Virus record (IMG/VR): IMGVR_UViG_3300042475_002850
Coordinates: 1 to 41,661 of that record
Reading direction: 5' to 3' (one strand)
From: a virus
DNA length: 41,661 nucleotides
This document shows positions 9,138 to 19,400 of the stretch, one piece after another. The position numbers and the translations under genes were made by a program. How positions within the stretch are numbered: position 1 is the stretch's first letter; each line of letters begins with the position of its first letter. Under the pieces are notes generated by a model. That model saw only the letters and a list, made by a program, of their open reading frames with translations, had not been told where the DNA came from and ran no database searches.

Positions 9138-11984
9138 TTAACCTTTAGGATTTGGATATTGATTTTTACCGAATTCTACAATAGATGTTAAATTATAATT
9201 ATTTGACGCTTTTAATATTTGTGCGTCATCAATAAATGTTATCGGATTAATTCCCGTACCTTTGCCAAGCCCCCCGCCAGCACCTCCAAAAACTTTATAA
9301 GGAATTGGTTTTCTTGTAGGATCAAAAAAATCATATAAAATAGATGATCCTTGAGCAGAAGTCTGATCTTTATTTAAAATTGTATTTGCTTTGTTAAAAT
9401 GAAGTTTCAAAGTGTTAAATTGAGTGACATTAGAAGTTGTAGAAAAATCATCTTTTAAAGTTGTGTATTTATTTGATTCATATTTTACAACATCACCTAA
9501 TTCAATATTATCACCAGCACCACCACCTGCCGCAAAAATAGAATCATAATCTTTATTAATATTAATTATTCCACTGCAATGAATATAAAAAGCGTTTTTA
9601 CCTGAATAAACTGGATTATCAATATCTTTAATATCGCAAACATTTCCACCTTTTCCTATTACATTAGTCTTTGTAAAATTCAAAGTTACACCTGATGGCA
9701 TCATTGAATAATTTCCTGTTATAATAAAAGAACCTGTATTATAAACACTTAAATCAGAATCGGCTATTAAAGGCCCATAATACGAATTATCAAAATATAT
9801 TTTAACGCCAGAATATAAAGAAAAAGCACTTCCAAATCTGGCATTTGTTTCTACAAATTTATACAAATCAAAATAACTAGCTCTATCATTTTTTATATAA
9901 AAAGTTTCTACACTTCCATCAAGTCTGATAACAGGAGGATTTATATTAAAGTTTGCTAAATTATTAACAGTTAATCCTGAAATAACTTGTTGATTAGTAA
10001 TTTGATCCGTTATTCTATCTACTCCAGATGCAAAAACATAAGGACTACTATTTAGTCCTAAATAGTTTGTATTTAAACCACTAACTCTTAAAAAATAATC
10101 AACTCCTAAAGAAATACCAGTAAAATTCATTTCAAAAGCAGTTTCATTCGGAACACCAATTTCGTATAAATCGTTTGTATTATTTAATACCACACCTTTA
10201 GAAGATCCTGTATATTGATTTGCAACAAACGAACCACTAGTAGTCGATAATCTTCCAGAAAAATTATTATAATAGTATCCACTTTGAGGTATAACAAATT
10301 TTGTTTTTAAACAAAGTTGATTTATAGAAAAATCATAATACGGACTAGCAACACAATTTTTTAATCCACTTAAAAAAGCAGTATTGATTGTTTCTCCATA
10401 ATCATAAAACTCTCCTGAATAATTTAATTTTAATTCATTATCCGCAATTATACCATCATTTTCTTTTTCTTGTACAAATTGATATGCTCCTGTATATTTA
10501 AAATATGTACTAGCAAAAATACCTTCATTAGAAGTTTCAAGATCGCAATCTATTGTATAATTAGCATAACCGCCACCTTTAGCAGTTTGAATTTGAGACT
10601 CATTATCTAATTGATGAACAAAATTTACATCTGTATTTTGTACTGAATTTGGATCAAAAATATCAGAACTAATAGTAAAAGTAACAGGTTTATATTCGTT
10701 ATTTTTAATTTTTACTATTTGTTTTTTAGAAAAACCTAGTGGAACAAATCCAAAATTAATTCCACTTGGATTTAAAGCGGTATCAAATTGATCATCAATT
10801 ATATAATTGAATTTAGATTCAATTAATCTGGCTTTGATTGTGTGATTATCAGCAAAATTATATGTATGATTCCATTCGGGACAGAAAAAAGCTCTTGTTC
10901 CTGTATATGGAGGAAACATGTCATATTCAAATAACTCTAAACCATTATGATTTTCTAAAAAGTGCAATATAGCTTTCGCTTCTTTATCGTTTCTATTATT
11001 AAAGCTTAATTGAAGATCAAAAAAGTTAGGATTTATACCAACAGATTGATTTAAGTAAAAATTACCTAAATCATTTTTATACATTGAAGATTCAAAATTT
11101 AAAGTCTCAATAAGGTCTGGTGAAAAATAAAATTTTTGAGTCCATAAATTTTCAACGCCATCTGAATATGGACTTACTCCTAAAATACTGTCTCCAGAAC
11201 AATAAAAAAATCCTTCAGAACTATTATTTGATTTATATTCAAAAACATAATCATGTTTTGAATATTGCAATGTATCATAATAATTATTTTCAGATGTCTT
11301 AAAAGAAATTAATTTTTCTTTCCACGATGTTAAAGAAATAAATGGTGATTCAACTTCTAAAGTAATATTATTAAAATCAACATTTTCTAAATCATTATTT
11401 ATAGATTTTAAGTAAAATGGTCTGACTTTATCATGAGGATAAAATAAACTCATTTCAATAGGTTGCATTCCTTGACCATTTGCTAAACCACTTTTTGTAA
11501 AATAATTTTGATAAAAATGATTTAATGCGCGAGCTTCATTATCAGTAACTCCTTGAAAACTTAACGTTGCCGATACTTGAATTACATTTTCGCTTTTGCC
11601 CAATACATATCTGTATTGATCTTCAAACATATTTTCATAATAGTTCGCATTAAATTGAACTGAAGATCCATAAGTAGGAATAAAAAAGAAATTTTGAACC
11701 CACCAGCTAGATAATGAATCGCCATTTAAAACGCTATCTGGTCTTGTCCAAAACTTATTGTCTCCAGAAACATTATATTTTTCATTTTTTAAATAATAGT
11801 ATCCAGTTTTTCCTAATACTGGATTTATTACAGTTTCAGTTATTGGCGGTGTTTTTGTATTATCCGTATAAGTACCAGCATTTATACCAGTATAATAAAC
11901 AATTTCATACTCATTAAATGCAATTCCTGTCTCGTAATACGGGACATTCGGCATTAATATTCTATAATCGTTTACAGCTTTCAT
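9138..11984 (-). CDS. M-like: Minor tail protein with two lambda gpM-like domains
   Basis: 948 residues; lambda gpM is only about 109. Two stretches each resemble M: residues 98-215 (N-F-F-F-I-P-T-Y-G-S-S-V, then L-S-F-Q-G-V-T-D-N-E-A-R-A-L-N-H-F) and 284-392 (K-F-Y-F-S-P-D, then L-S-F-N-N-R-N-D-K-E-A-K-A-I-L-H-F-L, and F-F-C-P-E-W-N-H-T). Each copy is preceded by an aromatic module with Y-x-V-x-Y spacing (about 20-95 and 240-282) that resembles small carbohydrate-binding modules; a third, E-L-G-D-V-V-K-Y, lies near 825-855. The C-terminal ~550 residues are beta-rich and include a G-K-G-G ... A-A-G-G-G-A-G-D glycine-loop region seen in other phage tip proteins. The start overlaps the upstream stop (ATGA). 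Confidence 0.85.
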   Translation of the reverse strand: MKAVNDYRILMPNVPYYETGIAFNEYEIVYYTGINAGTYTDNTKTPPITETVINPVLGKTGYYYLKNEKYNVSGDNKFWTRPDSVLNGDSLSSWWVQNFFFIPTYGSSVQFNANYYENMFEDQYRYVLGKSENVIQVSATLSFQGVTDNEARALNHFYQNYFTKSGLANGQGMQPIEMSLFYPHDKVRPFYLKSINNDLENVDFNNITLEVESPFISLTSWKEKLISFKTSENNYYDTLQYSKHDYVFEYKSNNSSEGFFYCSGDSILGVSPYSDGVENLWTQKFYFSPDLIETLNFESSMYKNDLGNFYLNQSVGINPNFFDLQLSFNNRNDKEAKAILHFLENHNGLELFEYDMFPPYTGTRAFFCPEWNHTYNFADNHTIKARLIESKFNYIIDDQFDTALNPSGINFGFVPLGFSKKQIVKIKNNEYKPVTFTISSDIFDPNSVQNTDVNFVHQLDNESQIQTAKGGGYANYTIDCDLETSNEGIFASTYFKYTGAYQFVQEKENDGIIADNELKLNYSGEFYDYGETINTAFLSGLKNCVASPYYDFSINQLCLKTKFVIPQSGYYYNNFSGRLSTTSGSFVANQYTGSSKGVVLNNTNDLYEIGVPNETAFEMNFTGISLGVDYFLRVSGLNTNYLGLNSSPYVFASGVDRITDQITNQQVISGLTVNNLANFNINPPVIRLDGSVETFYIKNDRASYFDLYKFVETNARFGSAFSLYSGVKIYFDNSYYGPLIADSDLSVYNTGSFIITGNYSMMPSGVTLNFTKTNVIGKGGNVCDIKDIDNPVYSGKNAFYIHCSGIININKDYDSIFAAGGGAGDNIELGDVVKYESNKYTTLKDDFSTTSNVTQFNTLKLHFNKANTILNKDQTSAQGSSILYDFFDPTRKPIPYKVFGGAGGGLGKGTGINPITFIDDAQILKASNNYNLTSIVEFGKNQYPNPKG

Positions 11985-13510
11985 AAATTTTGATTACCAA
12001 CTCCAGCAAAACCAACATTACCTGCTTTTATTAAATAAGGATTTTTTTCAGTTCCACTTCCATTAGATGTTTCCCCTAACCAATCAAACAAATCACTAAA
12101 TAAATATTCCTTCAATAAAGTTTGATTATCTTCAGCTTTAAAAGAAAATCTGAATGCTAAATTCGAAGAATAATTAGAATAGAAACTGGTCGCATTAAAA
12201 TTATCTTTAAAATTTTTGTTAACTTTGAATGAACATCCTAATTGATTTTTCTTTTCAAACCAAACTGTTGAAAATTCACCATCTTCATTTTGACGACCAA
12301 TTAATTTAATTTTATTAACAGGGAATTGAATTAAATTAAATTTATAAGTTAAATTATTTTCGCTAAAAGATTTTAAAGATGGAGAATTGGGTAAAGTTTC
12401 TGTTATTATGGATCTATAATTTGGATTTAAACTATATATAACTAAATCAAATAGAACGACATAGTAATAATATTCATCTTCATCAGTCTCTGGTGCTGTA
12501 GTAGTACCAGTACTTACCTCTGGATCTTTTAGATTTGGTTTTTGTTCTTCAACAATTGGTACAGATATTACAACAGATCCCGGAATTACAATAGGATTGA
12601 CCGGATTAACTGTAGGAGGTGCAATTATATTTGGATTGCTAACTTCCATAGGTATAGTAACTGGTGAGCGTTTTCTATTAAGTGCTTGAGTCATTTTTAT
12701 TTTACTTAATCCATAATTATCATCACTTATTTCATAATTTTGATCTATTATTATACCAGTTAAATTTATAGTATCATTAATATTCAAGTTTGTATTATCT
12801 CTTAATACAGCAGAAAATTCAGCAGTATTTCCATGAATATCAAGATATCCATCAATATTATTAGTAGTTATACTAAACTCACCATTGGCTTCTTTCATAG
12901 CTACTCGCAAAGGAAACGTATCTCCAACTCTTAAAACTGGAACACGCTCTACAGAAAATTGATAATCAAAATCAGTTACAACAAAATCAGCAGCATTTTC
13001 AATATAAGACGATCTATTGTCAGTTAAGATATAACTAGACATACCATTCAACGTATTTAATCCTGAAGTAAATAAATTATTTGCATACGCGACACCATTT
13101 GCTGGTATATTCGTAGATTTATTATTTAATATTAAAGGATTAGTATTTAAAGCTTTAACTCCATGATAAAATACAAATTCTGCTCTTACCGGAATCGGCT
13201 CAAATGGTTTTACTGAAAAACTCAAACTTGTTAAATAACAATCTGGTATCAGTAATCTATTAAAAGCAATTTTGACTGGAGTTTCATCTTGATTTTCCAA
13301 TCTAAGATAACTAGGTATAGCACCAGTTAGAAAAAAATTTAATCCTACAGTCCCCTGAATTGGGCCTGTTGGAGAATAATAAAGCAAATTACCATAAACA
13401 TCTTTTACAGGAACTGTATTTGCATTTAATTGCAAACTAATATTATTCGCTGGAAATAGATTATTATTTATTAAAACTTGATTTTCTTCAAATGTAAGAA
13501 AATTTGCCAT
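11981..13510 (-). CDS. Minor tail protein, tail-tube-like N-terminal domain (putative)
   Basis: 509 residues. The first ~130 residues have the pattern of a tube-like beta-sandwich: a G-T-V-G-L-N-F-F-L-T-G stretch, then C-Y-L-T-S-L-S-F-S-V-K-P and F-V-F-Y-H-G-V-K. A Pro/Val/Ile-rich linker near residues 285-325 is followed by an acidic stretch (D-E-D-E) and a C-terminal beta-rich domain of about 170 residues. It lies between a fibre-like gene (one base after that stop) and the M-like gene (ATGA overlap), so it is probably a distal tail or tip component. I do not recognise a named family; the tube-like reading is from the sequence pattern alone. Confidence 0.75.
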   Translation of the reverse strand: MANFLTFEENQVLINNNLFPANNISLQLNANTVPVKDVYGNLLYYSPTGPIQGTVGLNFFLTGAIPSYLRLENQDETPVKIAFNRLLIPDCYLTSLSFSVKPFEPIPVRAEFVFYHGVKALNTNPLILNNKSTNIPANGVAYANNLFTSGLNTLNGMSSYILTDNRSSYIENAADFVVTDFDYQFSVERVPVLRVGDTFPLRVAMKEANGEFSITTNNIDGYLDIHGNTAEFSAVLRDNTNLNINDTINLTGIIIDQNYEISDDNYGLSKIKMTQALNRKRSPVTIPMEVSNPNIIAPPTVNPVNPIVIPGSVVISVPIVEEQKPNLKDPEVSTGTTTAPETDEDEYYYYVVLFDLVIYSLNPNYRSIITETLPNSPSLKSFSENNLTYKFNLIQFPVNKIKLIGRQNEDGEFSTVWFEKKNQLGCSFKVNKNFKDNFNATSFYSNYSSNLAFRFSFKAEDNQTLLKEYLFSDLFDWLGETSNGSGTEKNPYLIKAGNVGFAGVGNQNL

Positions 13511-13511
13511 T

Positions 13512-15479
13512 TTATTGTTGGATGTATGTGCCTACTTCAGTTGAAGTGTCTGATTCAACAAAATAACTAACTATTGTATTTAAATTTTTAGCGCCATCTA
13601 AATGAACCACATCGCTTGAAGTTGCACCTGTAACTGCATAAGCAACCCATCCAATATTATCAAATTTATTAAATTCTAAAGTATTTATACTAGCGCCATA
13701 GAATTTTTGACCATCAGTAGTATTTGATCTTCTAGCTTTAAGATTGAAAAAATCTTGACCCGTAATAGCACCAGATACATAAACAAATGTAGATAAATCA
13801 ATATCTTGAGGATCTTTATTTATATTGTTAGCGGCATCCCATAATTGAAAAAATGTTTTTGTACCAACTGATGTGGTTCTTGGAGTTCCGCTTACATAAT
13901 CTATTCCTCCTACTTCAGTCATTATCAAGTCATTAAATCTATTAAAAACTAAATAACCTGTTCCATTTGTTATAGTAGGATTTAATTTACAAGTAAAATC
14001 CACGCCTTCAATAATTCCTCCTAGTTGACATAAAGTATGATAACTTAAACTACCAGAATTTTGATGATTATAATTAATATTATCTAAATGTAAATATACA
14101 GGATCATATGCATCAGAAGATGTAGCTCTATGAGTTTGTATGAATTTTCCCTGACAATATTTATTATTTGTACTATAATATCTATTTATATCTAAATCGC
14201 CATGATCAGATATTGTTGCTACATTTCTTGAAGAATTATAGACGTTAGAAGAAGTGCCTGTTTGCCAAAAGAACACACCTAATCCATTGCTATCTCCATA
14301 GATATTATCACCTTGAAATTTATAGCCAACAATCATGTTATTGTTAGCGCCAGATGAGTATGTAGTAAAAATTTCATTAAAAGCACTACCAACTTCTGAA
14401 TTAATTTGGTATTTTATTACCATTGTTTCGCTGGCAGACTGATATCTTGTAAATAATGTACTACTTGCTCCTGAAATATCAATTGATGCGCTTGGATCAA
14501 CACCTATGCCTATTCTTTTATTAGCTAAATCAAATATAATTGGATCTAAAGCGCTAATCGCTCCTGCTGATTTATTTCTACCCCAATATAACTGACTAGT
14601 ACTTGGATCAAATGTAGCAGAAACAGTAGTTGAAGAACCTATTTTTCTCCAATGTAAATTAGGACTAGTTACATCTTCAATTAAAACTGTTTTATATGTT
14701 GTACCATTTGTAGTATCATTCGTAACCATCAATCTAGCATCAGGAGATCTATCATCATTATTTCCAATTCTTGTCAAACCATTATCATGATCAGTAAAAA
14801 CAGCACCACTTAAACCAAAGAAAGTACCACTTGTTATATTACCATCTTGATAATAATTTATATATAAATTTTTACTGCTCTGAATACCACTATAATCAAA
14901 ATCTATATCATTACTAATAACATTGTTATCAAAAGACATTCTTAAACCAGTTTTGGCAAAAAATTGCATATTAATATCTGATTCAACATTAGCAACAGAA
15001 TATTGACTACCATCTGTGATCAACATACGACCATCAGTATCAATATTTATAGATGGATAATAGATATTAGCAGAATCGCCACTAATAAAAAATTTTCCAC
15101 TAGGAACGTTTCCTAAATACCAAGGATAATTATTATCAGCTAATTTAAGATAACCTGTATATCCAGAGGCCGACTGTATTGTCAAAATAGCATTTTGTCC
15201 AGCATAACCACTAATATGCAAAATAGAAGAAGGAACAAAATTCGATCCTCCACCGACACCTACATATTTATTATTTGATGGTATTCTAATTACTGGTAAA
15301 GAATAATCAGAAACACCGATTTGCATCGTATTAGAACCAGTGGTTCTAAGAAAATTAAAATTAGTTTGAAAATTATCAAATGTAATAATTTCTGTCGAAC
15401 CTGCGGCATTTGATTTCAACAATACATCTGTCGATGCAATCGTCGAAGATTCTGGTAATGCTGATATTTTATCGCCCAT
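13512..15479 (-). CDS. Tail fibre-like structural protein
   Basis: 655 residues. It begins G-D-K-I-S-A-L-P-E-S-S-T-I, a leader seen at the start of many phage fibre and virion proteins (K-I-S-x-L-P). Repeating beta-strand sequence rich in Ser, Thr, Asn and Gly follows, including several variants of G-x-x-x-L-x-I fibre turns. I see no S74 peptidase catalytic motif and no collagen-like triplets. The first ~40 residues probably anchor it to the tail. The start is preceded by a GTGTAA box 13 nt upstream, one of six in the window, so it may be separately regulated from the neighbouring minor tail genes. Role inferred from composition and location. Confidence 0.8.
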   Translation of the reverse strand: MGDKISALPESSTIASTDVLLKSNAAGSTEIITFDNFQTNFNFLRTTGSNTMQIGVSDYSLPVIRIPSNNKYVGVGGGSNFVPSSILHISGYAGQNAILTIQSASGYTGYLKLADNNYPWYLGNVPSGKFFISGDSANIYYPSINIDTDGRMLITDGSQYSVANVESDINMQFFAKTGLRMSFDNNVISNDIDFDYSGIQSSKNLYINYYQDGNITSGTFFGLSGAVFTDHDNGLTRIGNNDDRSPDARLMVTNDTTNGTTYKTVLIEDVTSPNLHWRKIGSSTTVSATFDPSTSQLYWGRNKSAGAISALDPIIFDLANKRIGIGVDPSASIDISGASSTLFTRYQSASETMVIKYQINSEVGSAFNEIFTTYSSGANNNMIVGYKFQGDNIYGDSNGLGVFFWQTGTSSNVYNSSRNVATISDHGDLDINRYYSTNNKYCQGKFIQTHRATSSDAYDPVYLHLDNINYNHQNSGSLSYHTLCQLGGIIEGVDFTCKLNPTITNGTGYLVFNRFNDLIMTEVGGIDYVSGTPRTTSVGTKTFFQLWDAANNINKDPQDIDLSTFVYVSGAITGQDFFNLKARRSNTTDGQKFYGASINTLEFNKFDNIGWVAYAVTGATSSDVVHLDGAKNLNTIVSYFVESDTSTEVGTYIQQ

Positions 15480-15487
15480 ATTTTATA

Positions 15488-15493
15488 TTACAC
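15488..15493 (-). promoter_or_regulatory. GTGTAA box upstream of the fibre-like gene
   Basis: GTGTAA on the minus strand, with the T of TGTAA 13 nt before the ATG at 15479. It lies in the 31-base gap after the distal tail gene. It is one of six such boxes in the window; the role (promoter element or translation signal) is not known. Confidence 0.5.
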
Positions 15494-15510
15494 CTTTATT
15501 ATTATAAAAA

Positions 15511-16485
15511 CTATTCTAAATAATTTCCAACGTATGATGGATATGTTTTATTTAAATATGTTAAATATGTTAGTTTAACAATAGCTACATCATCTACCGT
15601 GCTAGTAAATTGTTCAGAAATTAATCTTGTATTAGAACTGTTAAAATTAAAAATCTGATTAGTGCTAGGATCAACCTCATTTTTCTGTTTAAATAATAAA
15701 GGAACTCCAGCTTCAGTTGTTATCGACACGCCATCTTCTGTTAGCAGTTCAGAATCTTCATAAACGATTCCATTAATATTAATAGAAAAAACATTAAAAG
15801 CATTAGTTCTTAAAGCATCAGATTGTCTTCTTAATTCATAGTCATCAATTTCCATTGTTATATTTGTTAAAACTTCAATGGGCCATTTAGTTTTAATTTG
15901 AAATGGAGAGGTTGAATTTGTGCGCCAAATCTCATGTTTATTTATTTGAGTAGATAAATCAAAGCTTACCACTCTATTCGTAGTACTACCATCACATGTG
16001 ATACTTATTGTACTTGGAAGAGGCACAACTGCTGGATTATCAGTATTGTAACCAATAGCATTTAATGATGATGCATCACCAAGCATTGTTGTATTTGTAC
16101 TATCTATATATAAACCACTACCAATATCGCCATATACAGTTATACCATAGTTAGCAACAGGAGCTTCACCATAATTTACAGAATAAGAATAAGAAGTTAA
16201 ACTTCCCAACTCAAAACCAAAAACTTTATCTGAATAATTTATAGATCCTCTTATAAAAGAATCAATACCCGTATATTGACGCATAAAATCTTCTGCAATC
16301 ATTGTTCTTGTTATCGAAAAATCTCCTTGAGGTATAGAAGCTACAACATTTTTAATAGTCCCTTGACCCATTATATTAATAGGTCTTACTGTATTAGAAT
16401 ATGATCCATCTACATCGGTGACATAATCTAATTTACGACCACCAATGTAAACTGTTTGATCATATTGAGCTTGTGAGAATTTCAT
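15511..16485 (-). CDS. Distal tail / tail-tube-like protein (putative)
   Basis: 324 residues, directly after the tape measure gene, with its ATG overlapping the tape measure stop (TAATG); this is where siphoviruses usually carry a distal tail protein. The N-terminal half, with G-Q-G-T-I-K-N-V-V-A-S-I-P-Q-G-D-F-S-I and F-E-L-G-S-L-T-S-Y-S-Y-S-V, fits a beta-sandwich of the tail-tube superfamily. The C-terminal half contains E-D-S-E-L-L-T-E-D-G-V, a turn-rich strand pair common in tail proteins. No named family is evident, so the call rests on position and pattern. It may form a ring joining the tube to the tip. Confidence 0.75.
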   Translation of the reverse strand: MKFSQAQYDQTVYIGGRKLDYVTDVDGSYSNTVRPINIMGQGTIKNVVASIPQGDFSITRTMIAEDFMRQYTGIDSFIRGSINYSDKVFGFELGSLTSYSYSVNYGEAPVANYGITVYGDIGSGLYIDSTNTTMLGDASSLNAIGYNTDNPAVVPLPSTISITCDGSTTNRVVSFDLSTQINKHEIWRTNSTSPFQIKTKWPIEVLTNITMEIDDYELRRQSDALRTNAFNVFSININGIVYEDSELLTEDGVSITTEAGVPLLFKQKNEVDPSTNQIFNFNSSNTRLISEQFTSTVDDVAIVKLTYLTYLNKTYPSYVGNYLE

Positions 16486-19400
16486 TATCGTTTCTTAGTT
16501 GAATCTAATAATCCGCCAGTTCTTTGTTCGGTTGTTATAACATCAAGAACAACAGCTTTAATTCTATTACTTAATTCTTTAGCATTTCCCTCTGTTCCTT
16601 CGTTATTAGAATCTGATTCTTGATCTCCAACTTTACCACTACTTGCATTAACAGTAATATTTATAGAAACATTATTATTAGAAGTATTTGAAGTGTTAGA
16701 CGGAGAGCTTGTTTCAGTATCAACCATTCCTCCATCTTGGAATCTTGCTACGCCAGAATTTATTTTATTTAATCCACCAACACCATATTTTCTAACTGCT
16801 CTACTATTTACAACATATTCGCCACCCGTTAAATAAGCTGGAATACTATCAGTTAAACGTGAACCATATGGTAAAAATCCACCTTGATTAAAACCGATTG
16901 CACCACCTTGTTGTTTTCCTTTATAAGGCGTGAATTCATATATAGATTGTGAACGACTAAAAGCAGCAGCAGGATTTGTAAAATTTTCTTTAACAGCTTG
17001 ATTAGCATAATCTTTACCCATTAAAGTAGCTGAAGATTTTCTAAATAAATTTCCTGAATTAATTCTTATTCCAGACTGAGAAAATCTAGTTGCAGCAACT
17101 TCATTAAATGTTGATCTTGAAAAACCATCAGCAAAATTAGATTTTGTTAAAACAGAACCATTTGCTAATGTAATTGAACCGCCACTGTCAATCAAAGATT
17201 TAGCATCAGCAAAATTTGTTACTTGTGTTGTTGTTCCATTAGACATAGATCCTGTTGCGCCCTTCAAATTTGCATTTGCCATTGAACTATTTTTAGCAGC
17301 GCTAACAGCAGAAGATATGCCCATCGATACACCAGTACTAATTAATGTTCCAATAAATTGGTTTAATAAAGCTTTTCTTTCTGCACGTTTCTTTTCTTTA
17401 GCAGCTTCTTCTTCTCTAATTTTTTCTAAATAATTTTGGAACTCTGGACTTTGTTCGCGTCCATACATGCTTAATCTTTCAAATGGAGCATCCATATTTA
17501 CAGAAGCTGACATTGAACCGGGATCTCCACCTGTGGCAAAACGTGGAAATGCATTAAAATTTAATTGATCAATAGCTCTTGGACCACCAAGAGATTTGAC
17601 AGCATTTCTATTTAATACGTATTCGCCATCTTCAAGCAATGCAGGATTCTTGTCTCCAGTTCTTCCGCCGCTGATATACATTCCTTTTTGAGCGCGAATG
17701 AATCCGCCTCTTTGCTGTCCCGCTTCAATTGCTGATTTAGGTTGACCAAATGAAAAAGAGCTTCCAATACTTCCTACTATATTATTAGCAATATTGCGCA
17801 ACATCATTCCTTGTATTTCTCTTAAGAAAGAAGCAGCTACTCCCATCAAAGCCGATTCAAGATCATCAGCTTTATTAAGAGCAGCATCCATAGCTCCAAC
17901 CAAACCATCTCTAAATAAACCTGGAATTTTTTGTCCAAAGTCATTTGCAAAAGTTTCTCTTTCTTTATTTATATCATCAAAACCAGCACTCAATCCAACA
18001 GAAAAAGATTTAGCATCACGAACTCGTTTTCTTTCTTCTTCATTTCTTATTTTTAGCAATTCTGTTTCTCTTTTGGTATTATTTATTATATCTGCCTGAA
18101 TTCGTTTCAACTGAGTTAAAGAATTATTTGCAGCAGTAAATTGCTCACCTTGACCATTCAATGATTTTACATATTTTTCTTGTTCAGATATTGTTTGTTG
18201 TAATGTTTCAAGATTTTCTAAATTAGTCTGATTCAATAATGGAGATTTTCTTAATGAATCTGCTAATTGTTTATTATTAGCAGCATTAGCGGTTGCTATT
18301 TCATTTGTTATACGAAGCCTTTCAGCATCTAAAACATTTGTATTAGCTGTTTCTAATTGATTTGCATTAAACGTTTGAATATTTCTTGCAGTCGCAGTTT
18401 CTCTATAACCAATGCGAAGCTCTGATTGTCTCTGCATACCCATGTTATAAAAATTCGAAACATCGTTTAAATATCTATCTTCTCTTGCTTGTTGAATTTC
18501 AGAAGTTGTTTGTCTTCCAGATAGTATAATGTTTCTTTCCATCTGTGCAGAACCCATTTGAGAAGCTCTAATATTTGCAGATCGAGATAGCTCTTCTCTT
18601 AAAATCGCTTGGCGACCACTTTCATCAAGATTCTTTTTTTCTCTAGACAAATTATCTGCTTTATCTTTTTCAAGAGCTTTTTGATCAGATATCATTTTCA
18701 TTATTTTTTGCAATGTATCTGGTGGAATGGTCATTAATGGAGCTTCGTTTATAAACTGCTCTAGTTCCGCTGTAGTCGCTCCACCTTCTTTATTCGTAAA
18801 ATCTTTTAATTTTTGAATTACTGTTGGATTGCTTCCCAATACAGGAGTACTTCTTATCTGATCAGCGAATTTTGTTGTAAAATCTAAGTTAGCTGTTTTT
18901 ATTTCTCTATTATAAGCGTTTTGTAAATTACTCTTTTTTAATTCTGTTTGTGCTGTAATTGATTTTACAGGAGAAATTAAACCTTCTACTAAAGAATTTT
19001 CAAATGTTGTTTTTAATTCATTGAACTTATCAGCGAATTCTTCTTCAGCTAATGTTTGTCTAAGAGTGATAGCTGTAGAATTTAAAAATTTATCTATTTC
19101 TAAATATATATCTGAAGCCGATTTTTTTGCACTATTATTAGGAGCAGTTCTTTTGATTTCTTCTGCAACTTGTCTGGCATCTTGCATACTAGTTCCTAAC
19201 TTAGAAGCTCTTATAGTTCCTTGTGTATTTTCAGCAAAAGCATTTCTAAATCCTTCAATAACTTGTTTTTGTTCTTCTGGTTTTAAAGATTTAAAAGTTT
19301 CTGATCTAGATAATTGTTGCTCTAAACCCCCACCTTTTGCTAAAAATGCAGCCCTTTCTTCACCAGTCTGTGATGAAGTTATAGCGTCAGCTATATTTTT

